From contig NZ_FQXM01000011.1 of NCBI RefSeq assembly GCF_900129965.1, positions 74,419 to 138,418 on the forward strand: a DNA stretch of 64,000 nucleotides, given 5' to 3'. How positions within the stretch are numbered: position 1 is the first letter of the stretch; each line of letters opens with the position of its first letter. Below the pieces are notes generated by a model. It was not told the DNA's origin, made no database searches, and saw nothing but the letters and a program-made list of their open reading frames with translations. Positions 44,717 to 54,618 of the stretch are shown here, one piece after another. The DNA comes from Clostridium grantii DSM 8605 (GTDB lineage: Bacteria > Bacillota > Clostridia > Clostridiales > Clostridiaceae). The position numbers were made by a program, and so were the translations under genes.

Positions 44717-44908
44717 AGTAGAGTAAGTCAGAGGCTCATCGCCTCCTCATCAAACTTATCCCGACTTTTAAATTATTATAAATGCTAAAATAACATTGTA
44801 GGAAGTTGCTAATATTTTGATATACAACATTGACAAAAATCTTTATACTATTAATGGGTGATGAAGATGGATTTTAGCATAAACATTAATACTGAAAATG
44901 ACAATTCT

Positions 44909-46195
44909 TTAATATTTCATGATACTTAGCGCCTCTCCATTTTCTTTTATAAAGCTTGATTTAGTATTATATAAACTAATATTTTTAGTTACTGTTCTTA
45001 TTTTTGAGATCATGTAATTATAGATTATTTCCTCAAATATTTTATTGCTTATCTCCACACCATCTTTGCTTTTTTTTAATATCCCATAAGTTAATCCTAC
45101 ACTTATTATTGGATCTAATGGATTAAAAATTATTTGCTCCCCATGAATTAAAATTCTCTTTGTTAAATCATAAAGTTCATTGTTATTTTCTAAATTTTTA
45201 ACTATACTTTCAAATAAAGTATTTGCTTCTTCATTAATTATTTTAACTGCTTTTTTAACATCTTCTTTAGTCCAAGGCTTTTTACAATCTTTATTTATTT
45301 TTTCATCTATAATCTGGCAAAGTCTACTTACTAAATAAGGGTATCCATTTGTGAAAAAATATAATTCCTCACTATAGGTATCCCAGTTCAACTATTAATT
45401 TATACGTGTCCAAAACTCCTAAAAACGTGGAGATTTTGTACAAGTATAAATTAAGTTTCACAGTGGGATCCCTATAATTGATTTAATATCAAAATTTAAA
45501 TTATTAACTTTTGAATATTTCTCCAACATAGTTGAAATCTCTTCTGGTAAAAAACTCATATCTACATTAAAATCAACTGCAATATTCCAAGGCGAATTAT
45601 ATTTTGCCTCTTCTTCTAGCCTTAGCTTTAATTTTAGACTCTTAACATCATACATTCCAACTAAAATAACTGATTTAAAAGTATAATCTTTACCAATTTC
45701 TCTAGCCAAATATTTATTTCTGAGCATTCCTATAAAACTTAAAAATAGTTGGTTATTTGAACTTTTATCTACTTCATCTATAAATAAAACAACTTCCTTT
45801 GGAGCATTCTTAACAAAGTTGGTTATTGCCCTAGATAAATCTTTTATATTATGTACATTATTAGCTAAATAAACAAGTCTTCTACTCTCTTCTTCATAAG
45901 TTAATTCTATATTCTCACTTAACAGTTCAATAAAAACCTTTGAAAACTCTTCTTCATCTTGAAAAACCTTATCTCCAATTCCTTCAAAGCTAATATTTAT
46001 AACTAAATATTCTTCCCCCATAGTGTTAACTAATCCATTTAAAGTTGTTGTTTTGCCATATTGTCTTGGTTTATTTATAGTAAAATAAAATTCATTATCT
46101 ATAAGTTCTTTTATTTGCTCAAGCTTATTTGTTATATCAACCATGTAATGTTTTCTAGAAACACAAACTCCTGCGCTATTAAATTTCTTTTTCAT
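44909..46195 (-). pseudogene. AAA ATPase gene split by a 104-bp element
   Basis: The N-terminal part (46195-45458) has Walker A (NKPRQYGKTTTLNGLVN) and Walker B (EVVLFIDEVDKSSNNQLF) of the AAA_35-type ATPases. It ends NLNFDIKSII-G-I-P-L, where the last residues are element sequence. The C-terminal part (45391-44909) resumes SEELYFFTNGYPYLVSRLCQ. Intact relatives join these directly. The protein is therefore broken unless the pieces associate. Confidence 0.8.
45373..45476. mobile_element. 104-bp inverted-repeat element (MITE), copy 2
   Basis: Starts TATAGGTATCCCAGTTC and ends CACAGTGGGATCCCTATA. TIRs of about 33 bp include TTAATTTATAC in both arms. It sits inside the AAA ATPase gene. It is an inverted copy of the element at 48332, and the two enclose 2.9 kb. 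Confidence 0.8.
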
Positions 46196-46294
46196 AAACT
46201 TATAAATACACCACCGTTCTAAATTTACATAACTACTCTTATATAATTATACCCTAATGAATTAATTTATAAAACAAGTTCAGTAGAAGTTATT

Positions 46295-46375
46295 AGCAAC
46301 AAAAATCGTTCATTTTATTTACAATTTTTGTAAAGTACCTGACCCCTTACAAAAACTGGAACAGTTTTTGTTGCT
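46295..46375 (+). repeat. PR-A repeat, complete copy
   Basis: 81 bp with perfect 11-bp ends AGCAACAAAAA / TTTTTGTTGCT. Two internal hairpins are joined by AGTACCTGACCCC. Confidence 0.8.
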
Positions 46376-46483
46376 CATAAATGCCCATAATAATCATTTA
46401 ATTGTTTAAAGTAATCAATATCCAAAAATATTATTGCTAATAATTTTTGTTGTTTATAAGCATATGTATACATTTCCTCATTT
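46376..46483 (-). pseudogene. GGDEF-domain (diguanylate cyclase) fragment
   Basis: The minus strand reads YAYKQQKLLAIIFLDIDYFK followed by QLNDYYGHL, the substrate-binding segment of GGDEF domains. It is cut precisely where the PR-A element begins, before the GGDEF motif itself. Confidence 0.6.
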
Positions 46484-46535
46484 TTTTGATTTATTATTAT
46501 TTTTTAATTATAGCATATATTTTTTTATAATAGGA

Positions 46536-46577
46536 AGCAAAACAAATCATTCACTCCGTTCACAATTTTGTTTTACT
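46536..46577. repeat. PR-B repeat, short copy
   Basis: AGCAAAACAAATCATTCAC then TTCACAATTTTGTTTTACTT: the short relative of the element at 31316. Confidence 0.5.
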
Positions 46578-46689
46578 TACGTAAGGTATGTCTATAAATT
46601 TTACACCCCAGAGCTATTGCTAAAGAAAGGCTGTAGTAAAATACAAATTATTTTCAGGATTTTTCCTATACTTTTTTGATTAAACTAAA

Positions 46690-46711
46690 AAACTGCCATT
46701 ACTGGCAGTTT
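46690..46711 (-). terminator. terminator of second Rpn gene
   Basis: AAACTGCCA pairs with TGGCAGTTT around a 4-base loop, 16 bases beyond the stop. Confidence 0.75.
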
Positions 46712-46727
46712 CATTAAATCTCTGTTG

Positions 46728-47660
46728 CTAATCAATAAATTTTTTATTTAATTCAGTTAATTTTTCTACAGATAGTTTTGAAATTTTAGCCACCATCTCA
46801 ATATCTAAACCTAGCTTTAATGCTTCTATTGCTGATTGTTCTCTACCTTCTTCTCGCCCTTCTTCTCGCCCTTCTTCCCTTCCCTCAATCCAACCCTCTT
46901 CTTTAGCTGTAGACATTATATCCCTTTCTATGGCTATAGATTCTAAATGCTTTTCATAGGACCTTCTATCTTTTTGATCTAATTTTGTAATATTTAATTG
47001 CTTTTCTGCTTCTTTGATATATTTAGACTTAAATTCTTTTTTGATTTCTGAATTTTTAAGCATATATATCCACTCATCTATATCCTCTTTTACAGTATTC
47101 TTAAATCTCTCTATATTAATCAAGTAGTATTCTGGAAAAATATTTACTTTTTCTTTAAAATTTACTTTATCTTCCCCTTTATCATCAATCTGCACTACTT
47201 TATTTTTTACTTTTAATTTTTCATTTGTATGCATTCCGTAAAATTCTGTGGTTCCATAATAAATATAATCTTTTCCAGTGCCTAAATTAAAGTACAATAT
47301 ACTTACAGAAATAACCTTTGAAATTTCTTTATATTTATCTCCTAATTTAAAGTAATCCACTATAACTTTAGAACTTCCATAAAGAACTCTTTCTAAGTAA
47401 TCAGATTCTCTTTCATTTTGTATTTCAACTATTATCTTTTCTTTATTTTCATCTTCAACAAGAATATCTACTCTATTAAATTTGTTTGTTTCACTAGTTT
47501 GATTTCCTTCGCTCTCTAAAATATTTAAAATAACAATATCTTTTTTAAGTAGTGCTGTTAGCAATCCTTCTAAAACCTTAAAGTTACTTTTATCCCGTAA
47601 CATTTTCTTTATAAACCAATCAAATCTTATTAATTTATTTGAATTTTCCATCTGATTCAC
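46728..47660 (-). CDS. Rpn-type PD-(D/E)XK nuclease/transposase-related protein
   Basis: A 310-aa paralog of 18499-19437, nearly identical from residue 3 to the EGRE repeats. The catalytic region is NRVDILVEDENKEKIIVEIQ. After the repeats the tail is different (EQSAIEALKLGLDIEMVAKI, then SKLSVEKLTELNKKFID). The start at 47660 has GAGGAGG at good spacing. Rpn proteins promote recombination independent of RecA in E. coli; the role here is not known. Confidence 0.85.
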   Translation of the reverse strand: MNQMENSNKLIRFDWFIKKMLRDKSNFKVLEGLLTALLKKDIVILNILESEGNQTSETNKFNRVDILVEDENKEKIIVEIQNERESDYLERVLYGSSKVIVDYFKLGDKYKEISKVISVSILYFNLGTGKDYIYYGTTEFYGMHTNEKLKVKNKVVQIDDKGEDKVNFKEKVNIFPEYYLINIERFKNTVKEDIDEWIYMLKNSEIKKEFKSKYIKEAEKQLNITKLDQKDRRSYEKHLESIAIERDIMSTAKEEGWIEGREEGREEGREEGREQSAIEALKLGLDIEMVAKISKLSVEKLTELNKKFID

Positions 47661-47867
47661 CTCCTCTCTTTATACACTCTTTAGTAATAATTTTACCATA
47701 TATGTACTTTTTTAAACACTTTTATTATATTTAATTTGGCTTCGCTCAAAATTGAGCTCTCCCTTTGCCAAAACCTTAATCACTCCTAGAGTATTATCAA
47801 ATAAGGCTCTTGTAAAGTTATTTCCATCTGGATTTTATTATAGTTTTCTTTTTCTTCCTTAAATAGT

Positions 47868-48331
47868 GAAAATCTAAGAGAAGTATTTGGGTATATTGAA
47901 AATCAAAACTCTAAAGTTGCACGTGCGCAATCTTCTGCTTTATACGATGTAGAAAATGATATGATAATAGCATCGAAAATAACTCACTATAAAACTGGCG
48001 AAAGAGCTATAGCAGAAGAAATGATAACTAAACTGTGTGAATTAGGAACACGTAATGATTTATTATTATTTGATAGAGGATATCCATCTAGAGATTTTAT
48101 AAAGTTTATTGAAGAAAAACAGTTAAAATATTTAATGAGCGTTAGTAGTGCATTTTTAAAAGTAGTTGTTAATGCCCCAGATAAAGATCAAGTTATAGAG
48201 GTCAAATATAAGGGTGACTTACTAAAGATGAGAGTATTAAAATTTGAATTAAATTCTGGGGTAATAGAAACATTAATAACAAATATTTTTGATGAAGACT
48301 TTTCAGTAGCAGATTTTAAAGAACTTTATTT
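47868..48331 (+). pseudogene. IS4-family transposase fragment
   Basis: The frame runs SENLREVFGYIENQNSKVAR, then QSSALYDVENDMIIASKITH and LLLFDRGYPSRDFIKFIEEK, containing the first two DDE blocks of an IS4-family transposase. The C-terminal domain is lost: after DFKELYF the frame enters a 104-bp element. The 5' part is also missing. Confidence 0.75.
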
Positions 48332-48436
48332 TATAGGGTTCCCATTGCGAAACTTAATTTATACTTGTTCGAAAATCTAGACGTATCAACTAGTTTTGGA
48401 CATGTATAAATTAATAGTTGAAGTGGTTTGTCTATA
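48332..48436. mobile_element. 104-bp inverted-repeat element (MITE), copy 3
   Basis: Starts TATAGGGTTCCCATTGCG and ends GTGGTTTGTCTATA. About 80% like the copy at 45373 in inverted orientation, and inserted in the IS4 transposase. The gap from here to the Nudix gene holds only the 172-bp repeat and a short CCTGGGGTA segment resembling 46611. Confidence 0.75.
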
Positions 48437-48628
48437 AATAGAATGAATAAAAAAAGAGCTCTTTAAAATACATCTATATGTCTATTTGGTAAAATCTTCA
48501 TTACAAGTAGTGGAGGTTTATTTGCCATATTTAAAATTATGGATTTAGCTTTATGACATTGCCCCTGGGGTACTGCCAAAGAAAAGTTGTAGTGAAACGA
48601 AAGACTCTCTTTGGTTGCTAACTAAGGC

Positions 48629-48800
48629 ACAATTACCCTTGTTATAAGGTTTTTCCCAAGAGCTTCCTTGGTCAAATCAAAAAAGAACCGCCAAATAAAT
48701 GACAATTCTTTAATATTTCATTTTTTTTTGCTAAATGGCTTGTTCCTGGAAAATATTTCACCTCTGGGGTGTTTGCGAAATCTTTAGATTGAGCTTGCTA
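48629..48800 (+). repeat. 172-bp repeat ending in RC core, copy 2
   Basis: Matches 32966-33137 over the full length. The RC core lies at 48766-48800. It ends 66 bases before the Nudix gene. Confidence 0.8.
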
Positions 48801-48866
48801 ACTAATGATAAGCAACAAATATTGAATTTTCCTAAAATATATGATACTGTAACCTAGGGTGATGAT

Positions 48867-49265
48867 ATGAAAAAAACAATAAAAGTTGTGGGTGCTATAA
48901 TTGAAAATGATAATAATGAAATATTATGTGCTCTTCGTTCTCCTGAAATGACTTTACCAAACCAGTGGGAATTTCCAGGTGGTAAAGTTGAGAGCAATGA
49001 AAATTTGGACCAAGCCATAGTAAGAGAGATATATGAAGAATTAGGTTGTTATATAGAGAGCAAAGAAGTATTTTATGACACTAATTATGAGTACGATAAA
49101 ATTATAGTAAATCTTATAACCTTAAAATGTAAAATAAAAAGTGGAAGTCCAACGGCATCAGAACATTCAAAATTGATCTGGTTAAAAAGAGAGAATCTTA
49201 AATCTTTAATTTGGGCTCCAGCGGATATTTCTGCTGTAGATAAATTAGTAGAGGAAAAGGCTTAG
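48867..49265 (+). CDS. mutT: Nudix hydrolase, MutT/8-oxo-dGTPase type
   Basis: A 132-aa Nudix protein. The Nudix box G-x5-E-x7-R-E-U-x-E-E-x-G is exact (GGKVESNENLDQAIVREIYE, then ELG). It is of MutT length, with NQWEFPGG as in 8-oxo-dGTP or nucleotide pool cleaners. The start has GGGTGATG before it. It converges on the helicase gene, with a shared terminator between them. Linked Nudix and DUF3427 helicase genes recur in defence-type islands. Confidence 0.88.
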   Translation: MKKTIKVVGAIIENDNNEILCALRSPEMTLPNQWEFPGGKVESNENLDQAIVREIYEELGCYIESKEVFYDTNYEYDKIIVNLITLKCKIKSGSPTASEHSKLIWLKRENLKSLIWAPADISAVDKLVEEKA

Positions 49266-49290
49266 TAATCAGTAAGATTACAAGCCTTTT
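49255..49290. terminator. bidirectional terminator between convergent genes
   Basis: AAAAGGCTT(A)GTAATC pairs with GATTACAAGCCTTTT, with one bulged base. It ends the Nudix and helicase genes from both sides. Confidence 0.8.
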
Positions 49291-52184
49291 TCTTTTAAGG
49301 GTCTAACATCATTTATAAATTCAGTAAATATTTTAACAGGTATTTCATGCTGAAGTTTAAAAGTTATGGTTATTGGTTTTTCGCCATGATGAGCTAGAGT
49401 GTCACCTTTTCCTATATAGATATATGGTTGGATTTTTCCGTCGATTTCTTTATATTTTCTTATAAATAGATGTAGATTTATGTTTCTAATCTTGTTAAAA
49501 ATTATATTATTTCCTCTTTCTGAACTAGAAGAAGTACTATTAGGTGTTTGCCATTGAAACTCCTGACGATTTAAAAATTTATCTTCATAGTTTATGCTTT
49601 CTTTTATATCAGCTTCTTTATGTAAGTCTATAAATAGGAAATACTCGTTGCCATTAGTAAGTAAGCCACTACCCCTAAAAGAACTATGAATTTTCTTGTA
49701 GTTAGAAAGTAAAGCTACATCTATCATTTGATATTGCTCATAAAGTTTGAAAAAAGGTACTCCATAATAAGTAGAACCAAATTCTTTTCTATATCTAATA
49801 ATTCCGTAGTTAATAATATCTTCTATATAAGATTTATAAATACTGTTTTTAAGTAGAAGTTTAAAATTATCATTTATTTTTAATTTTTCATTTTCATAAT
49901 TAAAGAGTTTTATACCCCTACTTTTTTGGCCAGAATCAAGATAGTTTCCATTTAAACATTCAAGGGCATGTTTAACACTATTCATATCAATATATTCTAG
50001 ATATTTTAGAATTTCATTCTTAGCAGAACTTGTGGAAATTTCTTCATTCTTTAATAAATATTTTATTATACTAAATTCGTGGATTCTTTTAATGGGTAAG
50101 AAATTTGATAATTCTTTTAAAGTATTTAAAAATAGTTCATTTTCCAGATAACCTTTTAATTCCTCATCTTTTTCTACCTTAGCCACAAAATTAATATAGG
50201 TTTTTTCTTTATTTATAAATTTTATAGGATCGGGAGCACCTTCATATTTGATATAATCCATTAAGAAATTTGGAGTTTTACCACCATTCATTTTTTTGAA
50301 TTCAAAATATTCTTCTTTTAAATATTTTAAGGAGTTAAAGTTTTCATTCTCTATTTGCTCTAGTATTCTAGCCTGAGATATTCTATCCATTTGAATGTGA
50401 GTACACCCAGGAAGAGATGGAAAACCAGTGCATAGAGCTACTCTTAAGCTATCCTTGTCATAATATCTTTCACCATTTAATGCAATGGCAATTAAAAAAG
50501 CTTTATTATGATTCCCAATAAAATCAAGTACAGTTAAGAATTCTTTGTTATCATGTTTTCTAAGGCCTCTTCCTAATTGTTGAATAAAGATAATGGGTGA
50601 TTCTGTTGGCCTTAACATCAAAACGCTATTTATTGATGGAATATCTACACCTTCATTGAAGATATCAATAACAAATATAACTTCTAATTCATCTTCATCA
50701 TTTTCTAATTTTTTAATATAGTTTTCTCTTTCATTCACAGAGTTTTCAGAAGATAAAGCAATACTTTTTATACCCTTTTTATTAAATTCCTCTGCCATAA
50801 ATCTAGCATGTTCTTTACTAGCACAGAAACCCAAAGATTTTCTTTTAAGACCATCATGTCCATAAAAATTCATTTTTTCAATTATAAAATCAACTCGCTT
50901 ATTTACATTCAATCTTTTGGTTAGTTCTTGAATATTATCCATATTAATAAATTGTAAATCCACATCTCTTATATCTGTTATGCCAAAGTAATGAAAAGGG
51001 ATTACTAATTCTTCTTCAAGAGCGTCGTGCAATCTAACTTCCAAAGCAACATTGTTATCAAAAATCTCAAATATACTTGCACCATCACATCTTTCAGGAG
51101 TGGCAGTCATTCCAAGAAGAAATTTAGGTTTAAAATAGTCCATGATTTTTTCATAACTAGGACTTGATGCGTGGTGAGCTTCATCAATTATTATATAATC
51201 AAAAGTATTTTCCTTGAAATCTTCATAATGCCTGGACATAGTTTGTATTGTGGAGAATAGATAATTAGCATCTTTCTCTTTGGACGTGCCCGTAAACAAA
51301 CCTGTGGATCTTTTATTTGTATCAATAAGAATTTCAAAGGTCTCCTTTGCTTTTCGTAAGATTTCTTCTCTATGAACGATAAAAAGCATTTTTTCGGGGT
51401 CAACATTTCTAACATCAAAAGCCGACATAAAGGTTTTACCTGTGCCAGTGGCAGCGATAACTAAAGATTTCTTTTCACCGTGTTCTCTCAGTCTATTTAA
51501 ATTCTCAATAGCTTTTATTTGCATTGAATTTGGTAGAATAGTTTTTGTATAGGTGAAATTTCTTCTATTAAGGCTTTTCCCATTTTTCAATTCTTTTATA
51601 TATTGCTCATACTTAATTAGAAAATCCTCATCTACAACTTCGGTGATTTCCCATAGTTTTTGGTATTCCTTTAATACATTTTGAACAAAAGCATTGTCTT
51701 CTTTGGATACAACTTGCACATTCCATTCAATATTACTTTTTAAAGCTCTTTGAGTTATATTTGAGGAACCAATGATAATTTTATAATTTTCTGCGTATTC
51801 AAATATATATACTTTTGTGTGAAAGCCTAGGTCTTTGGTGGTTACAAATATTTTTAAATCTATGTTATTGAAATTCTTTATTTTTTCTAAGGCTTTGGGT
51901 TCTGTAAAATTAAGATATGTGGAAGTAATTATCCTACCAGTTATTTTATTTTCATTTAAATCGTTAAAGCTTTCTAGTAGAAGTTGGAGTCCACTAAAAT
52001 TAATAAAGGCCACACTAAAATCAAAACTGATACATTCTTTTAAGGATTTTTCTATCTCGTTTAAGAGATTCCCTTCATAGGAGTTTATGATTAGTTTATT
52101 ATTAATTTCATCTTCAGTGATAGCAACTTCAATTTCCTTTGACAATAAATCAGCATATATTGTTTTGTTTTTTATATCTAACAT
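49278..52184 (-). CDS. PLD-nuclease/DEAD-box helicase with DUF3427
   Basis: A 968-aa three-part protein. Residues 35-190 form a phospholipase D-type domain (HTKVYIFEYAENYKIIIGSS, the HKD motif). Residues about 215-560 are a superfamily 2 helicase: VIAATGTGKTFMSA (Walker A), YIIIDEAHHASS (DEAH box), LLGMTATPERCD and QQLGRGLRKHDNKEFLTVLD (motif VI). Residues 640-965 match DUF3427. Relatives are found in anti-phage islands. It appears complete, and the ATG at 52184 has GAAGG upstream. Confidence 0.88.
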   Translation of the reverse strand: MLDIKNKTIYADLLSKEIEVAITEDEINNKLIINSYEGNLLNEIEKSLKECISFDFSVAFINFSGLQLLLESFNDLNENKITGRIITSTYLNFTEPKALEKIKNFNNIDLKIFVTTKDLGFHTKVYIFEYAENYKIIIGSSNITQRALKSNIEWNVQVVSKEDNAFVQNVLKEYQKLWEITEVVDEDFLIKYEQYIKELKNGKSLNRRNFTYTKTILPNSMQIKAIENLNRLREHGEKKSLVIAATGTGKTFMSAFDVRNVDPEKMLFIVHREEILRKAKETFEILIDTNKRSTGLFTGTSKEKDANYLFSTIQTMSRHYEDFKENTFDYIIIDEAHHASSPSYEKIMDYFKPKFLLGMTATPERCDGASIFEIFDNNVALEVRLHDALEEELVIPFHYFGITDIRDVDLQFINMDNIQELTKRLNVNKRVDFIIEKMNFYGHDGLKRKSLGFCASKEHARFMAEEFNKKGIKSIALSSENSVNERENYIKKLENDEDELEVIFVIDIFNEGVDIPSINSVLMLRPTESPIIFIQQLGRGLRKHDNKEFLTVLDFIGNHNKAFLIAIALNGERYYDKDSLRVALCTGFPSLPGCTHIQMDRISQARILEQIENENFNSLKYLKEEYFEFKKMNGGKTPNFLMDYIKYEGAPDPIKFINKEKTYINFVAKVEKDEELKGYLENELFLNTLKELSNFLPIKRIHEFSIIKYLLKNEEISTSSAKNEILKYLEYIDMNSVKHALECLNGNYLDSGQKSRGIKLFNYENEKLKINDNFKLLLKNSIYKSYIEDIINYGIIRYRKEFGSTYYGVPFFKLYEQYQMIDVALLSNYKKIHSSFRGSGLLTNGNEYFLFIDLHKEADIKESINYEDKFLNRQEFQWQTPNSTSSSSERGNNIIFNKIRNINLHLFIRKYKEIDGKIQPYIYIGKGDTLAHHGEKPITITFKLQHEIPVKIFTEFINDVRPLKEKGL

Positions 52185-52263
52185 TAATAGCCTTCTTTCT
52201 GAAAGTTTAATACTATCTATAGTAATAGAATATTTTCATATAAATGTAAAAATAAGCACCCTT

Positions 52264-52295
52264 GGGGTAGTTGCGAAACCTAGGTTGAGCTTGCT
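52264..52295 (+). repeat. RC core repeat, diverged copy
   Basis: GGGGTAGTTGCGAAACCTAG then GTTGAGCTTGCTA, overlapping the end of a gene fragment. Confidence 0.6.
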
Positions 52296-52359
52296 AATAC
52301 TCACTTATAAAACTATAATTGTTAGTATTTTCAGTATCTACTATAAATAATCTTTTCAT
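52294..52359 (-). pseudogene. N-terminal fragment, NYN/PIN-like protein suspected
   Basis: 21 codons, MKRLFIVDTENTNNYSFISE, then a stop inside an RC core. The I-V-D-T-E-N start is typical of NYN/PIN-type ribonuclease domains. It has a GGAG site and is cut at the repeat. Confidence 0.4.
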
Positions 52360-52389
52360 TTATAATCAACTCCTTCAATGCTACACAAA

Positions 52390-54618
52390 TCAATAAGTCA
52401 CCATTTTCCTCTTCAACTCAACTAGCTCCCTATACTCCCCCAAATCCCTAATCCTAAGTTCAGCCACCCTCTCCACATTATCCAAAAGAAACTTAGAAGT
52501 ATACATTATCTTCCTAACATTAAAATCCTCTATCCTAATTTTCTTATCTCTTTTCTCCCATTTTTCCACTTCAAATCTCACATAAAGTTCATCATTCTTC
52601 TTAGGTATTTCAACTATCTCACTTCTCTTAACAATCTTAATTTCCGAAACCTTACCCACATAACTTATTCCAGATACTTCTTCACCAAATAATTTCTTTG
52701 ATTGTGATATAGCTATATACTCTACAGCGTTTTTAACTAAATTTACGTTTTTCAAATTCGTATGATAGAAATTATTATCCACATTTATTTTTAATTGTTC
52801 CACATTTTTCAAAGTTCCTATCAACACATTTCTTCTAGTAAAATCTTCTTCTCTCGGGTACAAATCTCCCCCAATTTGCTCAATAGTTCTTTCATATGCA
52901 GACAATGATGTTTCTTCAATAAGCTCCTTCAAGAATTCTTCCATTAAATTTGTTGAGCTTGGTAGGAATGGGATTCCCCCAATATTAACTTCTTCTATTG
53001 TTTTATAAAAACGATGGTTTTTATATTCTTCTTCATTATTGTATGGAAATAAAACGTAAGCTCCAAACACATTTTTATTTATATATTTATTTTCCTTATT
53101 CTCAAATACAATTGCATCTCTATATCTATGCATTGTATTAATATCAACTTCTGTTGGCCCTGGGGTTTTGTATTGATTTTTATAGCTTGTACCCTCAATA
53201 GCTTGATCAATTTTATATTTTGCATCAAATATATATTTATAAACGATTTCTTCTCCATTAGTTTTCTTGGTAATAGAAAGCACATTATCTGGTTTCTGTC
53301 CTACGGTTTTTGAATTTTCTTTGGAGTTATAGCTTACAGTAAATATTTCTCCATCATTAAGATTTTGATATTTAACTTCTGCGGTATGCCCTTTTTTTAA
53401 TGTAACAAAAACCCCTTCTCTATTAACTTTGATAATGTCACTTTTTATTAATTTGTATTTCTTCTTGAATAATGAATTAATTTTTATAAAGCACCAATAT
53501 TCATATAGCAGGGACAGGTCTTTCATTGATATTCTAAAAATATCTCCTTTTAATGACAGTCCTTTTTTCAGCATTAAATAATATCCGTAAACTTCTTTAT
53601 ACCCGCTGGCCATTCTAAATACTAATGAGGATGGTGTCATGTATTTAAATTCACTTACATTTTTGAGAAAACTATTATTTAGCACTCCATTTAATTCATT
53701 GATCATGCTATCAACTTTAGATAAAAACATTTCATCTTCTTTTCTCATTAATTCTTTATATCTCTTTTTTATTTCCTTAAGCTTTATTATTATTGATTTA
53801 AGCATATATTTTAAAAATCTATTTTCATTTGTATCAAATGTATTGATTTTCTTTACTTCCATTGCTTTTATAGGCAAATATTCTCCATTAGTTTCTATAA
53901 GATTGAAAGGTCTTTTCCCCAACCATTTAATCATTTCGTTATTAACTTTTTTTATCTTATGATATGGTTTTATATTACTTTGCTTCTCAAGGGTATGATG
54001 AGGATATTGAATAATCACCTTAATAGAATCCATCATTTTTCTATAAACATAATTTAAAATGCTGTAATATTCCGTAAGACTGTTTACCATCCTATGGTCA
54101 ATTTGTCTATTTAAATATGTCTTTTTTAGAAAATCGAAAGCAAGATTATAGATTTCTTCATTAATATCAGTCATGATTTCCTTATAATCTTTCTTATAAT
54201 CCATTTTTGATGGAAAAACTTCTAGAGTTATATTAATGTACTCCCTACCATCCATCAGAATAATAATGTCAGAATAACCAATTTCATTACCAAAGTTTAT
54301 GTTTCCTGTAAAAACTCTCTTGCTTTTACCTTTAGCCGTTATGGAATTTCTTATATTAGGATTTTGATGGTTTATTTCAATTTTATGATTTGAGGCATCA
54401 TCAATTATCTCTAAATAGAACTCATAATTTTGATTTTCATAAAAGTATCCACTACCAGTATCTTTATTAATTATTTCATCATTTAAAATTACATGAGTAA
54501 ATCCTATTTGTTCTTCTGAAAAATTCAAATTATCTTTTCCACTAATAGTTATATATATTTTCTTTGTTTCAAGTTTAAGTAATTCTCTTTTTTTATTCCC
54601 AGAAGGTTGTAAATCCAT
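52390..54618 (-). CDS. DUF2357/DUF524 PD-(D/E)XK nuclease, McrC-like
   Basis: A 742-aa protein. The N-terminal half matches DUF2357 and the C-terminal half a PD-(D/E)XK nuclease (DUF524). Candidate catalytic residues are the aspartate in GQKPDNVLSI and the D-A-K of YIFDAKYKID. Such proteins are usually paired with a McrB-type AAA protein in modification-dependent restriction. The gene before it is only a 3' fragment, so the partner seems lost. A GGAGGTATT site precedes the ATG at 54618. Confidence 0.72.
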   Translation of the reverse strand: MDLQPSGNKKRELLKLETKKIYITISGKDNLNFSEEQIGFTHVILNDEIINKDTGSGYFYENQNYEFYLEIIDDASNHKIEINHQNPNIRNSITAKGKSKRVFTGNINFGNEIGYSDIIILMDGREYINITLEVFPSKMDYKKDYKEIMTDINEEIYNLAFDFLKKTYLNRQIDHRMVNSLTEYYSILNYVYRKMMDSIKVIIQYPHHTLEKQSNIKPYHKIKKVNNEMIKWLGKRPFNLIETNGEYLPIKAMEVKKINTFDTNENRFLKYMLKSIIIKLKEIKKRYKELMRKEDEMFLSKVDSMINELNGVLNNSFLKNVSEFKYMTPSSLVFRMASGYKEVYGYYLMLKKGLSLKGDIFRISMKDLSLLYEYWCFIKINSLFKKKYKLIKSDIIKVNREGVFVTLKKGHTAEVKYQNLNDGEIFTVSYNSKENSKTVGQKPDNVLSITKKTNGEEIVYKYIFDAKYKIDQAIEGTSYKNQYKTPGPTEVDINTMHRYRDAIVFENKENKYINKNVFGAYVLFPYNNEEEYKNHRFYKTIEEVNIGGIPFLPSSTNLMEEFLKELIEETSLSAYERTIEQIGGDLYPREEDFTRRNVLIGTLKNVEQLKINVDNNFYHTNLKNVNLVKNAVEYIAISQSKKLFGEEVSGISYVGKVSEIKIVKRSEIVEIPKKNDELYVRFEVEKWEKRDKKIRIEDFNVRKIMYTSKFLLDNVERVAELRIRDLGEYRELVELKRKMVTY

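Noticed and set aside
44836..44858. TTGACA and TATACT as a promoter
   Set aside because: The spacing is 9 bases, far short of the 16-18 needed, and no gene follows.
44909..45391. 160-codon frame as an independent gene
   Set aside because: It begins inside the 104-bp element and continues the AAA protein encoded upstream.
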